Positions 7,732 to 19,863 are shown, counted from the first letter of the stretch. The stretch: 64,000 nt of DNA from Trichomonas vaginalis G3 (GCF_026262505.1 NC_067208.1:15509962-15573961); one strand, 5' to 3'. Numbers and translations: made by a program. Notes: generated from the sequence alone by a model not told the origin.

Positions 7732-9232
7732 AAAGTGCTATTGGTTTTGTAAACTTCTTTGCTCTCAATTCATCTGGACCGTCTCTGTCACCAGTATATT
7801 GTATTTGTACAGTACCAACAGTTGAAATACCACCCATAAAGTCTTCTGAGTCAGCAAATGGAATGCCAAGCCAAAAGTTTGAACGGTCTCCATTTGTATA
7901 TTGAGTTTTTTGACCTCCTGTATGAGTCCATAGTTTTACATATGGCATAATAGAACTTTGCATTTCAGGGTTAATAGTTGTTGTGAAGTTGTTGTTAAAG
8001 TTCATAGCATCTAATGTCAAGTTGTATGACCTCATATCCTCAACTGTAGAATATTCTTCTCTTGGATAATATTTGCCATCTATGTTTATATGATATTTAA
8101 TACCAGGGTTGTAGAAACAAGAATAGTCATTTATAGTTCGTCTGAACAGTACAAACATAGTATCTGCATGTTTCATTGCAGTTGTTAAGGCAATATCTGT
8201 TCTTGCACCTGGGTCAGCACTTTGGTTTCCAACTTCACCTGCAAAATCTTTGACAGATATTTGGTGTATAGGGAACATAAGTGGAACTGCAATATATTTG
8301 GCAGCTAAAGCATTTGAAATATCTGGGTCCAACATATAGACTGCAAGTCTGCTTTCTATTCTCTTGCATTCAAATTTTTCGCATGTGAACTTAACTGGGT
8401 CCCAAGCATCTCCAGCAGCATTGAAATAATAGTTTACTTCATTGTTGAAGTTTGAGAAACCAAAGTCTAAGTCAACTTTGTCTTTGCAAAATTCGGCGAA
8501 TGATGTTTTATTTGTTCCCTTTACGTCTGTAATAGTGAATGGGTCTTGCGTTGGTGCAATGACTAAGTTATTTTTGCTTGGAGTAAGTTCGATAGAAATT
8601 TTTCCTGCCCAGTTTGGCAAGTATCTTAAAAACCTGAAGATGAGGAAAGATGACAAAGGAACTCTAAGTTTCAGTTTTACTTTAGTGGCAGCAGTTCCAT
8701 CTGAACCAGAAAGGTTAACATAAACTCCTGGAACGTTAGGGTCAAGTCTTCTTATTTTCTCAATATTTGCATACTGGTCTGTTTGTTCTCTAGCTTGTGG
8801 TTGTACTGAGTTTCTTAAAGCGAACCATTCATAGTTTGCCCATGTTACTGTTTGAACTAAGTCAGAGTTAGAATATATCTTATATCCCATGAAAACTTCT
8901 GGAGCATATTGGTATCCGACATAGAAAATTCCATTGCAACCTTTCTTGTCAGACAACTTGGCAGAAGGTTTTATTTCAATGTCTTGTTCCACGTATAAGA
9001 AAGAGTTGTCAATAGAAATTATATGAAACCTGTCGCAAGCAATATCTACTGTTGTTGAAGAACCTTCTCCAAACTCACCTACGTTTCCATAAGAAACAGC
9101 AGTTGTATATTTGTAAGTTCCAGGAACTATTTCTGACCTTCTAATGGCATTGTCGCATTCGTTATACCATTTGGAAACATTTCCGTTCATGGCATCCAAA
9201 ACTGTTGGCGTAATATTCTGAGCGGCGTACAT
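7625..9232 (-). CDS. Major capsid protein, double jelly-roll type, 535 aa (Polinton A)
   Basis: Expected to form the capsid shell. Length and beta-rich composition fit Polinton/adenovirus-like major capsid proteins. Landmarks are a conserved-looking mid-region (LKLRVPLSSFLIFRFLRYLP, then NWAGKISIELTP) and an N-terminal MYAAQNITPTVLDAMNGN. The leader reads ATTTTTACCCATATGAA directly before ATG. This copy looks whole. It lies between the large coiled-coil gene and the convergent small gene, as in B and D. Identification rests on family knowledge and neighbours (packaging ATPase, integrase, polymerase in sister copies), not on an alignment. Confidence 0.8.
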   Translation of the reverse strand: MYAAQNITPTVLDAMNGNVSKWYNECDNAIRRSEIVPGTYKYTTAVSYGNVGEFGEGSSTTVDIACDRFHIISIDNSFLYVEQDIEIKPSAKLSDKKGCNGIFYVGYQYAPEVFMGYKIYSNSDLVQTVTWANYEWFALRNSVQPQAREQTDQYANIEKIRRLDPNVPGVYVNLSGSDGTAATKVKLKLRVPLSSFLIFRFLRYLPNWAGKISIELTPSKNNLVIAPTQDPFTITDVKGTNKTSFAEFCKDKVDLDFGFSNFNNEVNYYFNAAGDAWDPVKFTCEKFECKRIESRLAVYMLDPDISNALAAKYIAVPLMFPIHQISVKDFAGEVGNQSADPGARTDIALTTAMKHADTMFVLFRRTINDYSCFYNPGIKYHINIDGKYYPREEYSTVEDMRSYNLTLDAMNFNNNFTTTINPEMQSSIMPYVKLWTHTGGQKTQYTNGDRSNFWLGIPFADSEDFMGGISTVGTVQIQYTGDRDGPDELRAKKFTKPIALFTEDALLKIRSMKPAGAPQIGITTASIEQILAAGQ

Positions 9233-9264
9233 TTCATATGGGTAAAAATATAGAATAGTTGGAT

Positions 9265-12200
9265 TTATGTGTCATAATAGAACCCACTCGGACCAAGCTT
9301 TACTTTCTTCCTGGCTGAGTTTTTAACTGAATCTTTAACTCTTCTTTTTCCTTCATTGCCACTACTTTCACTAGATGAAGTTACTTCTTCACTACTTTCA
9401 CTTTGTTCTACTCTTCTCTTCTTCTTTGGTGTCGCTTTTGGTAACTTGCCCTCTGCTTCAAGTTGTTGCATCTTTGCATCATGTTCACCTAGTATGTTGT
9501 AAATTTCCTATGTCCTTTTTGCCTTTGGGCTCTGGTCGCCCATCTCAGGTAACCTATATCCTAGAAAGATTTTGTCATAGTTTGTATTTGAGTCTTTGCG
9601 TATTGTTTGCATGACTCTTTCCTGAGTTTCCGGTTCAAGCTCTTCAAACAGAGCTTGTCCATATGGAATAAGCTTGTTTCCAAATATATGTTTTTGTAGC
9701 CATTCTGGTTTTCTTTCCATGTTACCAATAATATCTTTTGTGAATGGGAAAGCTTTTACCCAATGTTTCAGTCTTGCGTCATTTATTTCTGTAGTTGGTT
9801 TTATTTTGTCAAGGAACATGTTTTTCAATACTAACATTTCATTTGGTACTGTCCATTTGAGTTTTCTTAAATATTCATCCCTTCTCGGTTCATTGTCTGC
9901 AAAGTAAGTTTTTATGACATTTTGCAAACTTTCGTTTGCAAGGTCATGTACAATAGGTTCTCTTCCTTCTCTCTCCTAACTCTCTTTCTAAACTCTTCAC
10001 CAAATATACCATCTCTATGGTTCTGTGTAGTTCTTTGAGATAAATGTTCTAGAACGTCAGGTGTTATATTTCCATCAGCCATGTTCATTTCATACTGGTC
10101 CAAAATATCTGCATTTTTCATATCTTCAATGGCATTAAAGCCGCGCTGAAAATACCAGCTATATCTGGTTCACCATTCACTTCATTGCGTCTACAACTTC
10201 TTGGAATTGAGGTTGTAAGTTTATGAACCACCTATCCGGATTAGCTTTATGACCCCATCTCATTGTAGTTCCATCGTCTGCAGAAACAAAAGTAGGTTTG
10301 TTTCCATCTTGGTTAGGTTCTGAATGAACTTTAAACAATGTTTCATTTCTATATGTTTTGTTGAAATTTAACCTTTTATTTTCACCGAGTTCAGCCAAAG
10401 ATTGAACGTTATATGGTCGTAAGTAAAAAGGATTATTGTATTTGCGTACATTATCTTTCAGTACTTCCATTCTATGCTGAATATTTTCATCTGATGTTGG
10501 AGTCTTTTGTATGTCGGTGAACATTTTTCGATATTCTTCTACTATGTCAGCCGAATTTTTCTTAGACTCTTGGACAGATTCCATATTCTCCGCATACACT
10601 TGTTGAGGGTCAAGATTTTTCGGCTGTTCCAAATCTTCATCTAGTTCTGTGAAGTTAGTTTCCAAAGGAGGGACTTGTTTGTTTCCTTCAGGCTCTTCTA
10701 GCTGTTGTTGCTGAACTATTTCTTCCATGTCTGGTTGTATCTGAACTTCTTCCTGTTGAGTTTCTTGTACCTCATCTGCTGGCATTTCATATATTCCGAG
10801 ACCGTTTTCAACAAGTTCCCTATTTAAGTTATCCGCATTCATAAGCCTTTGTTCTTTCGTTCCGTCTCTATTTTTTACGCGTTTCATGAAGATAGTTGAA
10901 TTATCATTTATCTCTGACATCAAATATCTCGGAGTAAATTCATTCATGTCATTTGGATGATATGCTATTAAATCATATCCCTTAGCGAGCTTGTATTTTC
11001 CAGGTTTGAGATTATATCCGATTTTATGCTGAGCCATAAAGCTAAATAGGTTCGGGTCAGTATTTCCTTCCTTGAACTTTCTAATAGCTTCTTTATATCT
11101 GTCACTAAAGTCAATAGTATCTGGGTAACCATAATCTTCCTTAAGCATTTTTAAGAATTCTTGGTTTCCTTTTTCTCTACTTCTTTTATGTCCTTGCTCT
11201 GTTTGTTGTTGCTGTGCTGGTTGTGGAGGTGGTTGTTGCTGTGCAGGGTTTTGAACTGTTGGTTGCTGTGCTGGTTGTTGTTGCTGTGCAGGGTTTTGAA
11301 CTGTTGGTTGCTGTGCTGGTTGTTGTTGTGGTGCTGGATTTTGAACTGTTGGTTGTTGTGCTGGTTGTGCTGGATTTTGAACTGTTGGTTGCTGTGCAGG
11401 GTTTTGAACTGTTGGTTGTTGTGTTGGTTTTGGTGCATGCCTGTGTCTGGGTCCATGTGACGATGTAAATGTTTTAGGTAGTCCTGGTGCAGGTGCTTCT
11501 CTTGGAGGGTTTGGTGGTATATAAGTTCCACTAGCTAGTATATAAGTTCCACCAGCTGGCACATATGTTCCATCTGCAGCATAATGTCCTACCTGACTTT
11601 TCGTTTTTAAGAAAGCATTTACTAGGTCTGTTTTGGTCTGTTGTAACTCTTTTTCTTGACTTTCCACAACAGTTGCTCTAACGGCGTCATAGGCACTTTG
11701 AACTGCCTGTCTCGTTGCTGCATCTGTTATTTTCGTCATATTTTGTGCTACTTCTCTTAACTCTTTGTCGAAACCTTCAGACTTCAGTTTCTTTCCAGAT
11801 GAGAAGTCGTTCACTTGTTTCATCTTACTATGAAGAGCTTCGAAGGCGTTCTTAAAGTCAGCATTCATTAAAGCTTCATTTGAACTGTCTTCATCCGCTT
11901 GTATTTTTGTCCTTATTGACCCTATAAGTTGGGCTGCTTTAGCGTTGGCTTGGGCATCTAACCAGTCATTATTAGCTTTTATATATTCTGCGCTTTTCAT
12001 TGCCTTTTGCATGGCTGCGTCGTTATTTTTACTTTCTTGTGCTAAGTTTTCATACTGTACGGTTTGGTTTTGCAACTGTAAAAGTTTTTCTGCCTTTACA
12101 TTTGCTTCAACTTCTTTTTTATACTCATCACTATCCATATATGTCTTCATGGCTTTTTGTTTTATCTCTTCATCTTTCAGTACTTTATATTGAGTAGTAT

Positions 12201-12714
12201 GGTTTTTCAAATTTATAACATCTTGTTCCATTTTTGCTACTTCTGCTGCTTTTTCTGACACTTTTTTCGCATATTCCTCTGTACTTAGTTCTTTCAGTTG
12301 TTCTTCTTTCTTCTTTTTCTCTGTGTTTAACTCATTTAGTTTCTTTGTCTGTCTGTCATATTCTAGTTTCTTTTCGTTTTCACTTATTTGTTTCTGTATG
12401 TCTATGTTTGACTTTTTGACATCTGTTATTTGATTTTTGAGTGAACTCAAATTCATTTGACTTTGAGGGTTATAAGTTGTTCCGTCTGCAGCTCCACCAT
12501 AGCCTGCCATTTTCGCTAAAAGTGCCGCTCTTAAACCTCCACTCTGTGCACCAATAACTCGGTTTAAAAGCATAGGGTTGCTTGACATTTGTTGCAACAT
12601 AGTGGGGTCATTCATCATTTGTTGTTGCAACTGTTGTTGTGGTGTCAGTTTTACTATTGGATGTTTCAATGCTCCCTTCCTCTTACGTATATTCTTACGT
12701 AGCTTACGTGGCAT
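9265..12714 (-). pseudogene. Large Q/P-rich coiled-coil virion-type protein (Polinton A)
   Basis: Long gene region of about 1,150 codons upstream of the capsid gene. Features in order: very basic N-terminus (MPRKLRKNIRKRKGALK), a Gln-rich stretch, KMAGYGG (which fits the adenovirus-protease cleavage pattern), a long Lys/Glu/Ala coiled coil, repeats of the type AGGTYI, a QQPTVQNPA repeat tract whose copy number differs between A and B, and a Ser/Glu then basic tail ending GFYYDT. The copy is broken, a few breaks. Composition suggests an internal virion or scaffold protein; this is inference. Counterparts: 14,877-18,237 (B) and 55,171-58,355 (D). Confidence 0.6.
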
Positions 12715-12781
12715 TTTAAGTGAAGTTAAAAAGCGGTTTTTGACAGATGTTTATATGACACTTTTTGTTCAGCTCAAAAAA

Positions 12782-13573
12782 TTACTCGGTCAAAGTGTTG
12801 TCAGTTTTGTAAAATAACCGTCCTCTCTCATACTCTATCTTGTCATATCTAAACTCATAGTCATGTATGTCTTCTAACCATCTCATAACGGTTTCCAAAC
12901 CACTTTTATCGGATGTAAAGTAAAAGCATGGATGGTTATGTATAACGTCTAAAGTTTCTAAAGAGTCTCTCAAAGTCCAGTCTACTTGGTATTGAAAATC
13001 CCATGTGTTATAGAACGGCGGGTCCACTATAAAGAAAACATTTTCCTTGTCTTTATATTTTTCATACAACTCTGTCCAATGACATCTCACAAACTCTATA
13101 CCCTCAATATATTTTTCTATGTCCTCTTTGAAAACCTTTGTATAGTTAAGATATAAAACTTTTGACATAAGTGTTTCAATGTCATGAACTCTTATAGAAC
13201 CACTATATAATAATCTAGCAGATATACTATCCCAGTCTATATATTCTGCTTTTTTCAAAACTTCTCTCACAATATCTTTCTTATCTACTGGTATACGTTC
13301 CATCTTACCTATAGGTATCTTTTCTTTTAACTCAGTCAATATATTGTTTGTGTCTGGAATATGTTTGAGACGGTCCATATAGTTGTCGAAGTCATTGCAT
13401 ATAATCTTTGAGTCTGGGAATATTGTATGACATAAATGGGATATATAGAAACTTCCACCGAACAAATCTACAAATGTTAGACCATTCGGTAGTTTCTTAA
13501 GTTCTCTCAATATAATATCTTTACATCTACTCTTATTTCCAAAGAACGGTAACGGTGGTTTTGTAAAATTCAT
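12782..13573 (-). CDS. Dam/D12-class N6-adenine DNA methyltransferase, 263 aa (Polinton A)
   Basis: Transfers a methyl group from S-adenosylmethionine to adenine in DNA. Visible motifs: N-terminal PPLPFFGNKSR, SAM-binding FVDLFGGSFYIS at about residue 35, and catalytic DPPFYNT (the DPPY-type motif) at about residue 187. The copy looks whole. Its last 12 residues (RLFYKTDNTLTE) differ from the C-terminus in B and C (PINWRKCHNKEILL...), and it sits at the opposite end of the gene order from theirs. Adenine methylation is reported as a major DNA mark in T. vaginalis, so an element-encoded enzyme could influence host or element chromatin. Confidence 0.88.
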   Translation of the reverse strand: MNFTKPPLPFFGNKSRCKDIILRELKKLPNGLTFVDLFGGSFYISHLCHTIFPDSKIICNDFDNYMDRLKHIPDTNNILTELKEKIPIGKMERIPVDKKDIVREVLKKAEYIDWDSISARLLYSGSIRVHDIETLMSKVLYLNYTKVFKEDIEKYIEGIEFVRCHWTELYEKYKDKENVFFIVDPPFYNTWDFQYQVDWTLRDSLETLDVIHNHPCFYFTSDKSGLETVMRWLEDIHDYEFRYDKIEYERGRLFYKTDNTLTE

Positions 13574-13809
13574 TTATATATAATAATAAAAATGTTTTTA
13601 CCCGAAAAGTGATAGAAAAGTGACAAAGCATGAAAACATATATAATTTGTGAAAAGTGACATAAAAAGTGAAACCATTAATATGATGTAAATAACAACGG
13701 TTTTGGTTTTGTCACCGGCTGGTCGGCTGGGGTTCGGTCCTCCTCTTGGGTCTTGGGCAAAATTTCTTAGGGGCTAGAGGGCGCAACGCGCCTGGAAGCC
13801 CCACTCACC
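13574..13809. repeat. Right terminus of Polinton A with GC-rich hairpin
   Basis: Noncoding end of the element. It opens with the methyltransferase leader (tandem AAAAGTGACA-like boxes at 13,606-13,665) and ends in an imperfect hairpin at 13,770-13,802 (GGGGCTAGAGG...CCTGGAAGCCCC) followed by CACTCACC. Unlike the other ends there is no T run after the hairpin. The last base of the element is therefore uncertain by some bases. Confidence 0.7.
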
Positions 13810-14777
13810 TGACCTTCCACATTTATGGGCCAAAAGATACTTTAAAAAATTCTCTCATACATCTACCGTTTATAGCACTCTCAATTTTATGGTGATGCGG
13901 GGGAGGAGGATGCCTATGAATTTTGCCAATTTCTAAAAAAAAATAAACTTAACATTCGTAAACACTTTACAACTTGTAAAGTTCTCAAATTTGAGAGTGC
14001 TATTGTCAAATTTCCTTGAGATATTATGATCAAATATTTTGTCATGGAATTTTGGATTCTGATAAAATTTTGCTTAATTTTGAAATTCTTTATGTGATAA
14101 TATCTCTTTGATTTTAATTTCATTCACTCTTTGAAGTTCACCAATAGATTTGTAAAAAGAAATCAAATTGTTAAATTTAAATTGTGGTGAAAGTTCTTTT
14201 AACATGATATCCTTGCTGCTCTTTGATGTTAATAATGAGATCAAACACATGTAATCATTGAAATTTGCTGATTTCATCTTATGAATCATAACATTTAAAA
14301 TGATTGAATCTGTTTTAACACCTAAAACATTTCCTAATGCAATATACTCATTAATAGTGTTGTAACAAACACAATCGTTAATCGTTTCTAATGGTGATTT
14401 CATCAATTTATGGAAATCAACAGTATTCATGTCATTTTCAATCAAAAGTGAAAGAATTGATTCTTGTTTCTCATATGTTAAATGATTAAGATACAAAATA
14501 TGATAAATAAGTGATAAAATGACATGATTATGAAAATTGCATTTATAATTTCATTTTTACATTTTCATAATTCAAATTCATGGTGCTACAAATTCCAAAA
14601 ATGATTATTTGAAACTAAATTTGCACATTTGACATTTCGTGGATTGATTTTCAAATGCATATTTTTTTTTGTATTTTTTGCAGTTTGGAAAACCCTTAAT
14701 AAGGCACTTACCACTTCCTGACAAGCCATCACAATATCAATAAATCCTAGTTTTGATAGCAAAAAAAAAAACTATAA
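13810..14777. other. Host DNA between Polintons A and B
   Basis: AT-rich sequence without Polinton similarity. Apart from the degraded ORF at 14,074-14,496 I see no gene, RNA or clear repeat here. The GGTGATGCGGGGGAGGAGGATG stretch near 13,890 is unusually G-rich for its surroundings. Confidence 0.5.
14074..14496 (-). pseudogene. Host-like ORF fragment, about 140 codons
   Basis: Open frame with a Leu/Ile/Asn-rich helical product (ESILSLLIENDMNTVDFHKL..., NNLISFYKSIGELQR). The frame continues upstream to a stop at about 14,553 without an ATG, so it lacks its own start and is probably a gene fragment; the first internal ATG is MNTVDF. Composition is like the large helical-repeat (for example ankyrin-type) families of trichomonads, but no repeat signature is visible, so I do not name a family. 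Confidence 0.3.
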
Positions 14778-14783
14778 TAATCA
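14778..14783. repeat. Target-site duplication TAATCA, left copy
   Basis: TAATCA directly precedes the A run that opens Polinton B and recurs at 40,294-40,299 directly after its terminal T run. Six bases is the duplication length known for Polinton integrases. Confidence 0.75.
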
Positions 14784-14876
14784 AAAAAAAAAAAAAGGTA
14801 TTGGGGCTTCCAGGCACTTCGTGCCCTCTAGCCCCGAAGATGTTTAGTATAAAACCGCTTTTTAACTTCACTTAAA
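14784..14876. repeat. Left terminus of Polinton B with hairpin
   Basis: A run, then GGTATT, then the imperfect hairpin at 14,803-14,835 (GGGGCTTCCAGGCAC...GTGCCCTCTAGCCCC), then GAAGATGTTTAGTAT. The large gene starts 41 bp after the hairpin, so this end is much shorter than the left end of D, which has about 1.5 kb in the same place. TTCACTTAAAATG at the gene start fits the host initiator consensus TCAYWW. Confidence 0.8.
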
Positions 14877-17800
14877 ATGCCACGTAAGCTACGTAAGAAT
14901 ATACGTAAGAGGAAGGGAGCATTGAAACATCCAATAGTAAAACTGACACCACAACAACAGTTGCAACAACAAATGATGAATGACCCCACTATGTTGCAAC
15001 AAATGTCAAGCAACCCTATGCTTTTAAACCGAGTTATTGGTGCACAGAGTGGAGGTTTAAGAGCGGCACTTTTAGCGAAAATGGCAGGCTATGGTGGAGC
15101 TGCAGACGGAACAGCCTATAACCCTCAAAGTCAAATGAATTTGAGTTCACTCAAAAATCAAATAACAGATGTCAAAAAGTCAAACATAGACATACAGAAG
15201 CAAATAAGTGAAAACGAAAAGAAACTAGAATATGACAGACACACAAAGAAACTCAATGAGTTAAACGTAGAAAAAAGAAGAAAGAAGAACAACTGAAAGA
15301 ACTAAGTACAGAGGAATATGCGAAAAAAGTGTCAGAAAAAGCAGCAGAAGTAGCAAAAATGGAACAAGATGTTGTAAATTTGAAAAAAACTCATACTATC
15401 AATATAAAGTACTGAAAGATGAAGAGAATAAAACAAAAAGCCCTGAAGACATATATGGATAGCGATGAGTATAAAAAAGAAGTTGAAGCAAATGTAAAGG
15501 CAGAAAAACTTTTACAGTTGCAAAACCAAACCGTACAGTATGAAAACTTAGCACAAGAAAGTAAAAATAACGACGCAGCCATGCAAAAGGCAATGAAAAG
15601 CGCAGAATATATAAAAGCCAACAATGACTGGTTAGATGCCCAAGCCAACGCTAAAGCAGCCCAACTCATAGGGTCAATAAGGACAAAAATACAAGCGGAT
15701 GAAGACAGTTCAAATGAAGCTTTAACAAATGCTGACTTTAAGAACGCCTTCGAAGCTCTTCATAGTAAGGTGAAACAAGTGAACGACTTCTCATCTGGAA
15801 AGAAACTGAAGTCTGAAGGTTTCGACAAAGAGTTAAGAGAAGTAGCACAAAATATGACGAAAATAACAGATGCAGCAACGAGACAGGCAGTTCAAAGTGC
15901 CTATGACGCCGTTAGAGCAACTGTTGTGGAAAGTCAAGAAAAAGAGTTACAACAGACCAAAACAGACCTAGTAAATGCTTTCTTAAAAACGAAAAGTCAG
16001 GTAGGACATTATGCTGCAGATGGAACATATGTGCCAGCTGGTGGAACTTATATACCAGCTGGTGGAACTTATATACTAGCTAGTGGAACTTATATACCAC
16101 CAAACCCTCCAAGAGAAGCACCTGCACCAGGACTACCTAAAACATTTACATCGTCACATGGACACAGACACAGGCATGCACCAAAACCAACACAACAACC
16201 AACAGTTCAAAACCCTGCACAACAACCACCTCCACAACCAGCACAACAACCACCTCCACAACCAGCACAGCAACCAACAGTTCAAAACCCTGCACAACAA
16301 CAACCACAAACAGAGCAAGGACATAAAAGAAGTAGAGAACAAGGAAACCAAGAATTCTTAAAAATGCTTAAAGAAGACTATGGTTACCCAGATACTATTG
16401 ACTTTAGTGACAGATATAAAGAAGCTATTAGAAAGTTCAAGGAATGGAAATACTGACCCGAACCTATTTAGCTTTATGGCTCACACCAAATCGGATATAA
16501 TTTCAAACCTGGAAAATACAAGCTCGCAAAGGGATATGATTTAATAGCATATCATCCAAATGACATGAACGAATTTACTCCGAGATATTTGTGTCAGAGC
16601 TAAATGACAATTCAACTATCTTCATGAAACGCGTAAAAAATAGAGACGGAACGAAAGAACAAAGGTTTATGAATGCGGATGACTTAAATAGGGAACTTGT
16701 TGAAAACGGTCTCGGAATATATGAAATGCCAGCAGATGAGGTACAAGAAACTCCACAGGAAGAAGTTCAGATACAACCAGACATGGAAGAAATAGTTCAG
16801 CAACAACAGCTAGAAGAGCCTGAAGGAAACGAACAAGTCACTCCTTTGGAAACTAACTTCACAGAACTAGATGAAGATTTGGAACAGCCGAAAAATCTTG
16901 ACCCTCAACAAGTGTATGCGGAGAATATGGAATATTTCCAAGAGTCTAAAAAAAATTCGGCTGACATAGTAGAAGAATATCGAAAAATGTTTGCCGACAT
17001 ACAAAAGACTCCAACACCAGATGAAAATATTCAGCATAGAATGGAAGCACTGAAAGAAAATGTACACAAATACAACAACCCTTTTTACTTACGAGCATTT
17101 AACGTTCAATCTTCGGATGAACTCGGTGAAAATAAAAGGTTAAATTTCAAAAAACATATAGAAATGAAACATTGTTTAAAGTTCATTCAGAACCTAACCA
17201 AGATGGAAACAAACCTACTTTTGTTTCTGCAGACGATGGAACTACAATGAGATGGGGTCATAAAGCTAACCCGGATAGGTGGTTCATAAACTTACAACCA
17301 CAATTCCAAGAAGTTGTAGACGCAATGGAAGTCAATGGTGAACCAGATATAGCTGGTATTTTAAGCGCGGCTTTAATGCCATTGAAAGATATGAAACATG
17401 CAGATATTTTGGACCAGTATGAAATGAACATGGCTGATGGAAATATAACACCTGACGTTCTAGAACATTTATCTCAAAGAACTACACAGAACCATAGAGA
17501 TGGTATATTTGGTGAAGAGTTTAGAAAGAAAGTTAGGGAGGAGAAGGAAGAGAACCTATTGTACATGACCTTGCAAATGAAAGTTTGCAAAATGTCATAA
17601 AAACTTACTTTGCAGACAATGAACTGAGAAGGGATGAATATTTAAGAAAACTCAAATGGACAGTACCAAATGAAATGTTAGTATTGAAAAACATGTTCCT
17701 TGACAAAATAAAACCAACTACAGAAATAAACGACGCAAGACTGAAAGATTGGGTAAAAGCTTTCCCATTCACAAAAGATATAGTTGGTAACATGGAAAGA

Positions 17801-18237
17801 AAACCAGAATGGCTACAAAAACATATATTTGGAAACGAGCTTATTCCATATGGACAGGCACTGTTTGAAGAGCTTGAACCGGAAACTCAGGAAAGAGTCA
17901 TGCAAACAATACGCAAAGACTCAAATACAAACTATGACAAACTCTTTCTAGGATATAGGTTACCTGAGATGGGCGACCAGAGCCCAAAGGCAAAAAGGAC
18001 ATGGGAAATTTACAACATACTAGGTGAACATGAGGCAAAGATGCAACAACTTGAAGCAGAGGGCAAGTTACCAAAGCGACACCAAAGAAGAGAGAAGAGT
18101 AGAACAAAGTGAAAGTAGTGAAGAAGTAACTTCATCTAGTGAAAGTAGTGGCAATGAAGGAAAAAGAAAGAAGAGTTAAAAACTCAGTCAGGAAGAAAGT
18201 AAAGCTTGGTCCACGTGGGTTCTATTATGACATATAA
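14877..18237 (+). pseudogene. Large Q/P-rich coiled-coil virion-type protein (Polinton B)
   Basis: Second copy of the gene described at 9265-12714, with the same domain order. It has an extra AGGTYIPAGGTYI unit and a different make-up of the QQPTVQNPA tract (here including QQPPPQPA units). The copy is broken, several breaks. Confidence 0.6.
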
Positions 18238-18269
18238 ATCCAACTATTCTATATTTTTACCCATATGAA

Positions 18270-19863
18270 ATGTACGCCGCTCAGAATATAACGCCAACAG
18301 TTTTGGATGCCATGAATGGAAATGTTTCCGAATGGTATAACGAATGCGACAATGCCATTAGAAGGTCAGAAATAGTTCCTGGAACTTACGAATATACAAC
18401 TGCTGTTTCTTATGGAAACGTAGGTGAGTTTGGAGAAGGTTCTTCAACAACAGTAGATATTGCTTGCGACAGGTTTCATATAATTTCTATTGACAACTCT
18501 TTCTTATACGTGGAACAAGACATTGAAATAAAACCTTCTGCCAAGTTGTCTGACAAGAAAGGTTGCAATGGAATTTTCTATGTCGGATACCAATATGCTC
18601 CAGAAGTTTTCATGGGATATAAGATATATTCTAACTCTGACTTAGTTCAAACAGTAACATGGGCAAACTATGAATGGTTCGCTTTGAGAAACTCAGTACA
18701 ACCACAAGCTAGAGAACAAACAGACCAGTATGCAACTATTGAGAAAATAAGAAGACTTGACCCTAACGTTCCAGGAGTTTATGTTAACCTTTCTGGGACA
18801 AACTGCACACTAAAGTAAAATTGAAACTTAGAGTTCCTTTGTCATCTTTCCTCATCTTCAGGTTTTTAAGATACTTGCCAAACTGGGCAGGAAAAATTTC
18901 TATCGAACTTACTCCAAGCAAAAATAACTTAGTCATTGCACCAACACAAGACCCATTCACTTACTGTAGCTGGAACTGGTGGAGCCAAGTTCTGTGACTT
19001 TTGCAAAGACAAAGTTGACTTAGACTTTGGTTTCTCAAACCTCAACACTGAAGTAAACTACTACTTCAATGCTGCTGGAACTGCTTGGGACCCAGTTAAG
19101 TTCACATGCGAAAAGTTTGAATGCAAGAGAATAGAAAGCAGACTTGCAGTCTATATGTTGGACCCAGATATTTCAAATGCTTTAGCTGCCAAATATATTG
19201 CAGTTCCACTTATGTTCCCTATACACCAAATATCTGTCAAAGACTTTGCAGGTGAAGTTGGAAACCAAAGTGCTGACCCAGGTGCAAGAACAGATATTGC
19301 CTTAACAACTGCAATGAAACATGCAGATACTATGTTTGTACTGTTCAGACGAACTATAAATGACTATTCTTGTTTCTACAACCCGGTATTAAATATCATA
19401 TAAACATAGATGGCAAATATTATCCAAGAGAAGAATATTCTACAGTTGAGGATATGAGGTCATACAACTTGACATTAGATGCTATGAACTTTAACAACAA
19501 CTTCACAACAACCATTAACCCTGAAATGCAAAGTTCTATTATGCCATATGTGAAAGTATGGACTCATACAGGAGGTCAAAAACTCAATATACAAATGGAG
19601 ACCGTTCAAACTTTTGGCTTGGCATTCCATTTGCTGACTCAGAAGACTTTATGGGTGGTATTTCAACTGTTGGTACAGTTCAAATACAATATACTGGTGA
19701 CAGAGACGGTCCAGATGAATTGAAAGCAAAGAAGTTTACAAAACCAATAGCACTTTTCACGGAAGATGCTCTTTTGAAGATTCGTTCGATGAAACCTGCT
19801 GGGGCTCCTCAGATTGGTATAACGACAGCTTCCATCGAGCAGATTTTGGCAGCAGGTCAGTAA
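18270..19863 (+). pseudogene. Major capsid protein (Polinton B)
   Basis: Copy of the capsid gene that is whole at 7625-9232. It is near-identical over most of its length and has the same leader (ATTTTTACCCATATGAA before ATG) and the same antisense overlap with the small convergent gene. The copy is broken, a few breaks. Confidence 0.75.

Larger units (their letters stand above)
1..13809 (-). mobile_element. Polinton/Maverick copy A (left end outside window)
   Basis: Virus-like DNA element of the Polinton (Maverick) family, read mainly on the minus strand. Parts from its right end leftwards: terminal hairpin, adenine methyltransferase, large Q/P-rich protein, major capsid protein, capsid-side genes, SF3 helicase, candidate ssDNA-binding protein, packaging ATPase, then a set of small unknown genes that runs off the window. 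It is broken, with roughly ten breaks in the visible part, although the capsid and methyltransferase genes look whole. Near-identity to copies B and D indicates a young insertion. Target duplication cannot be checked because only one end is visible. Confidence 0.9.

Noticed and set aside
8442-8723. Plus-strand ORF antisense to the capsid gene
   Set aside because: Shadow frame of a strongly coding region, not kept as an independent gene in the other copies.
11151-11531. ORFs in other frames over the QQPTVQNPA tract, such as His/Asn/Gln-rich and Leu/Val/Cys-rich products
   Set aside because: Shadows of the low-complexity coding repeat of the large gene; the same happens at 16,083-16,361.
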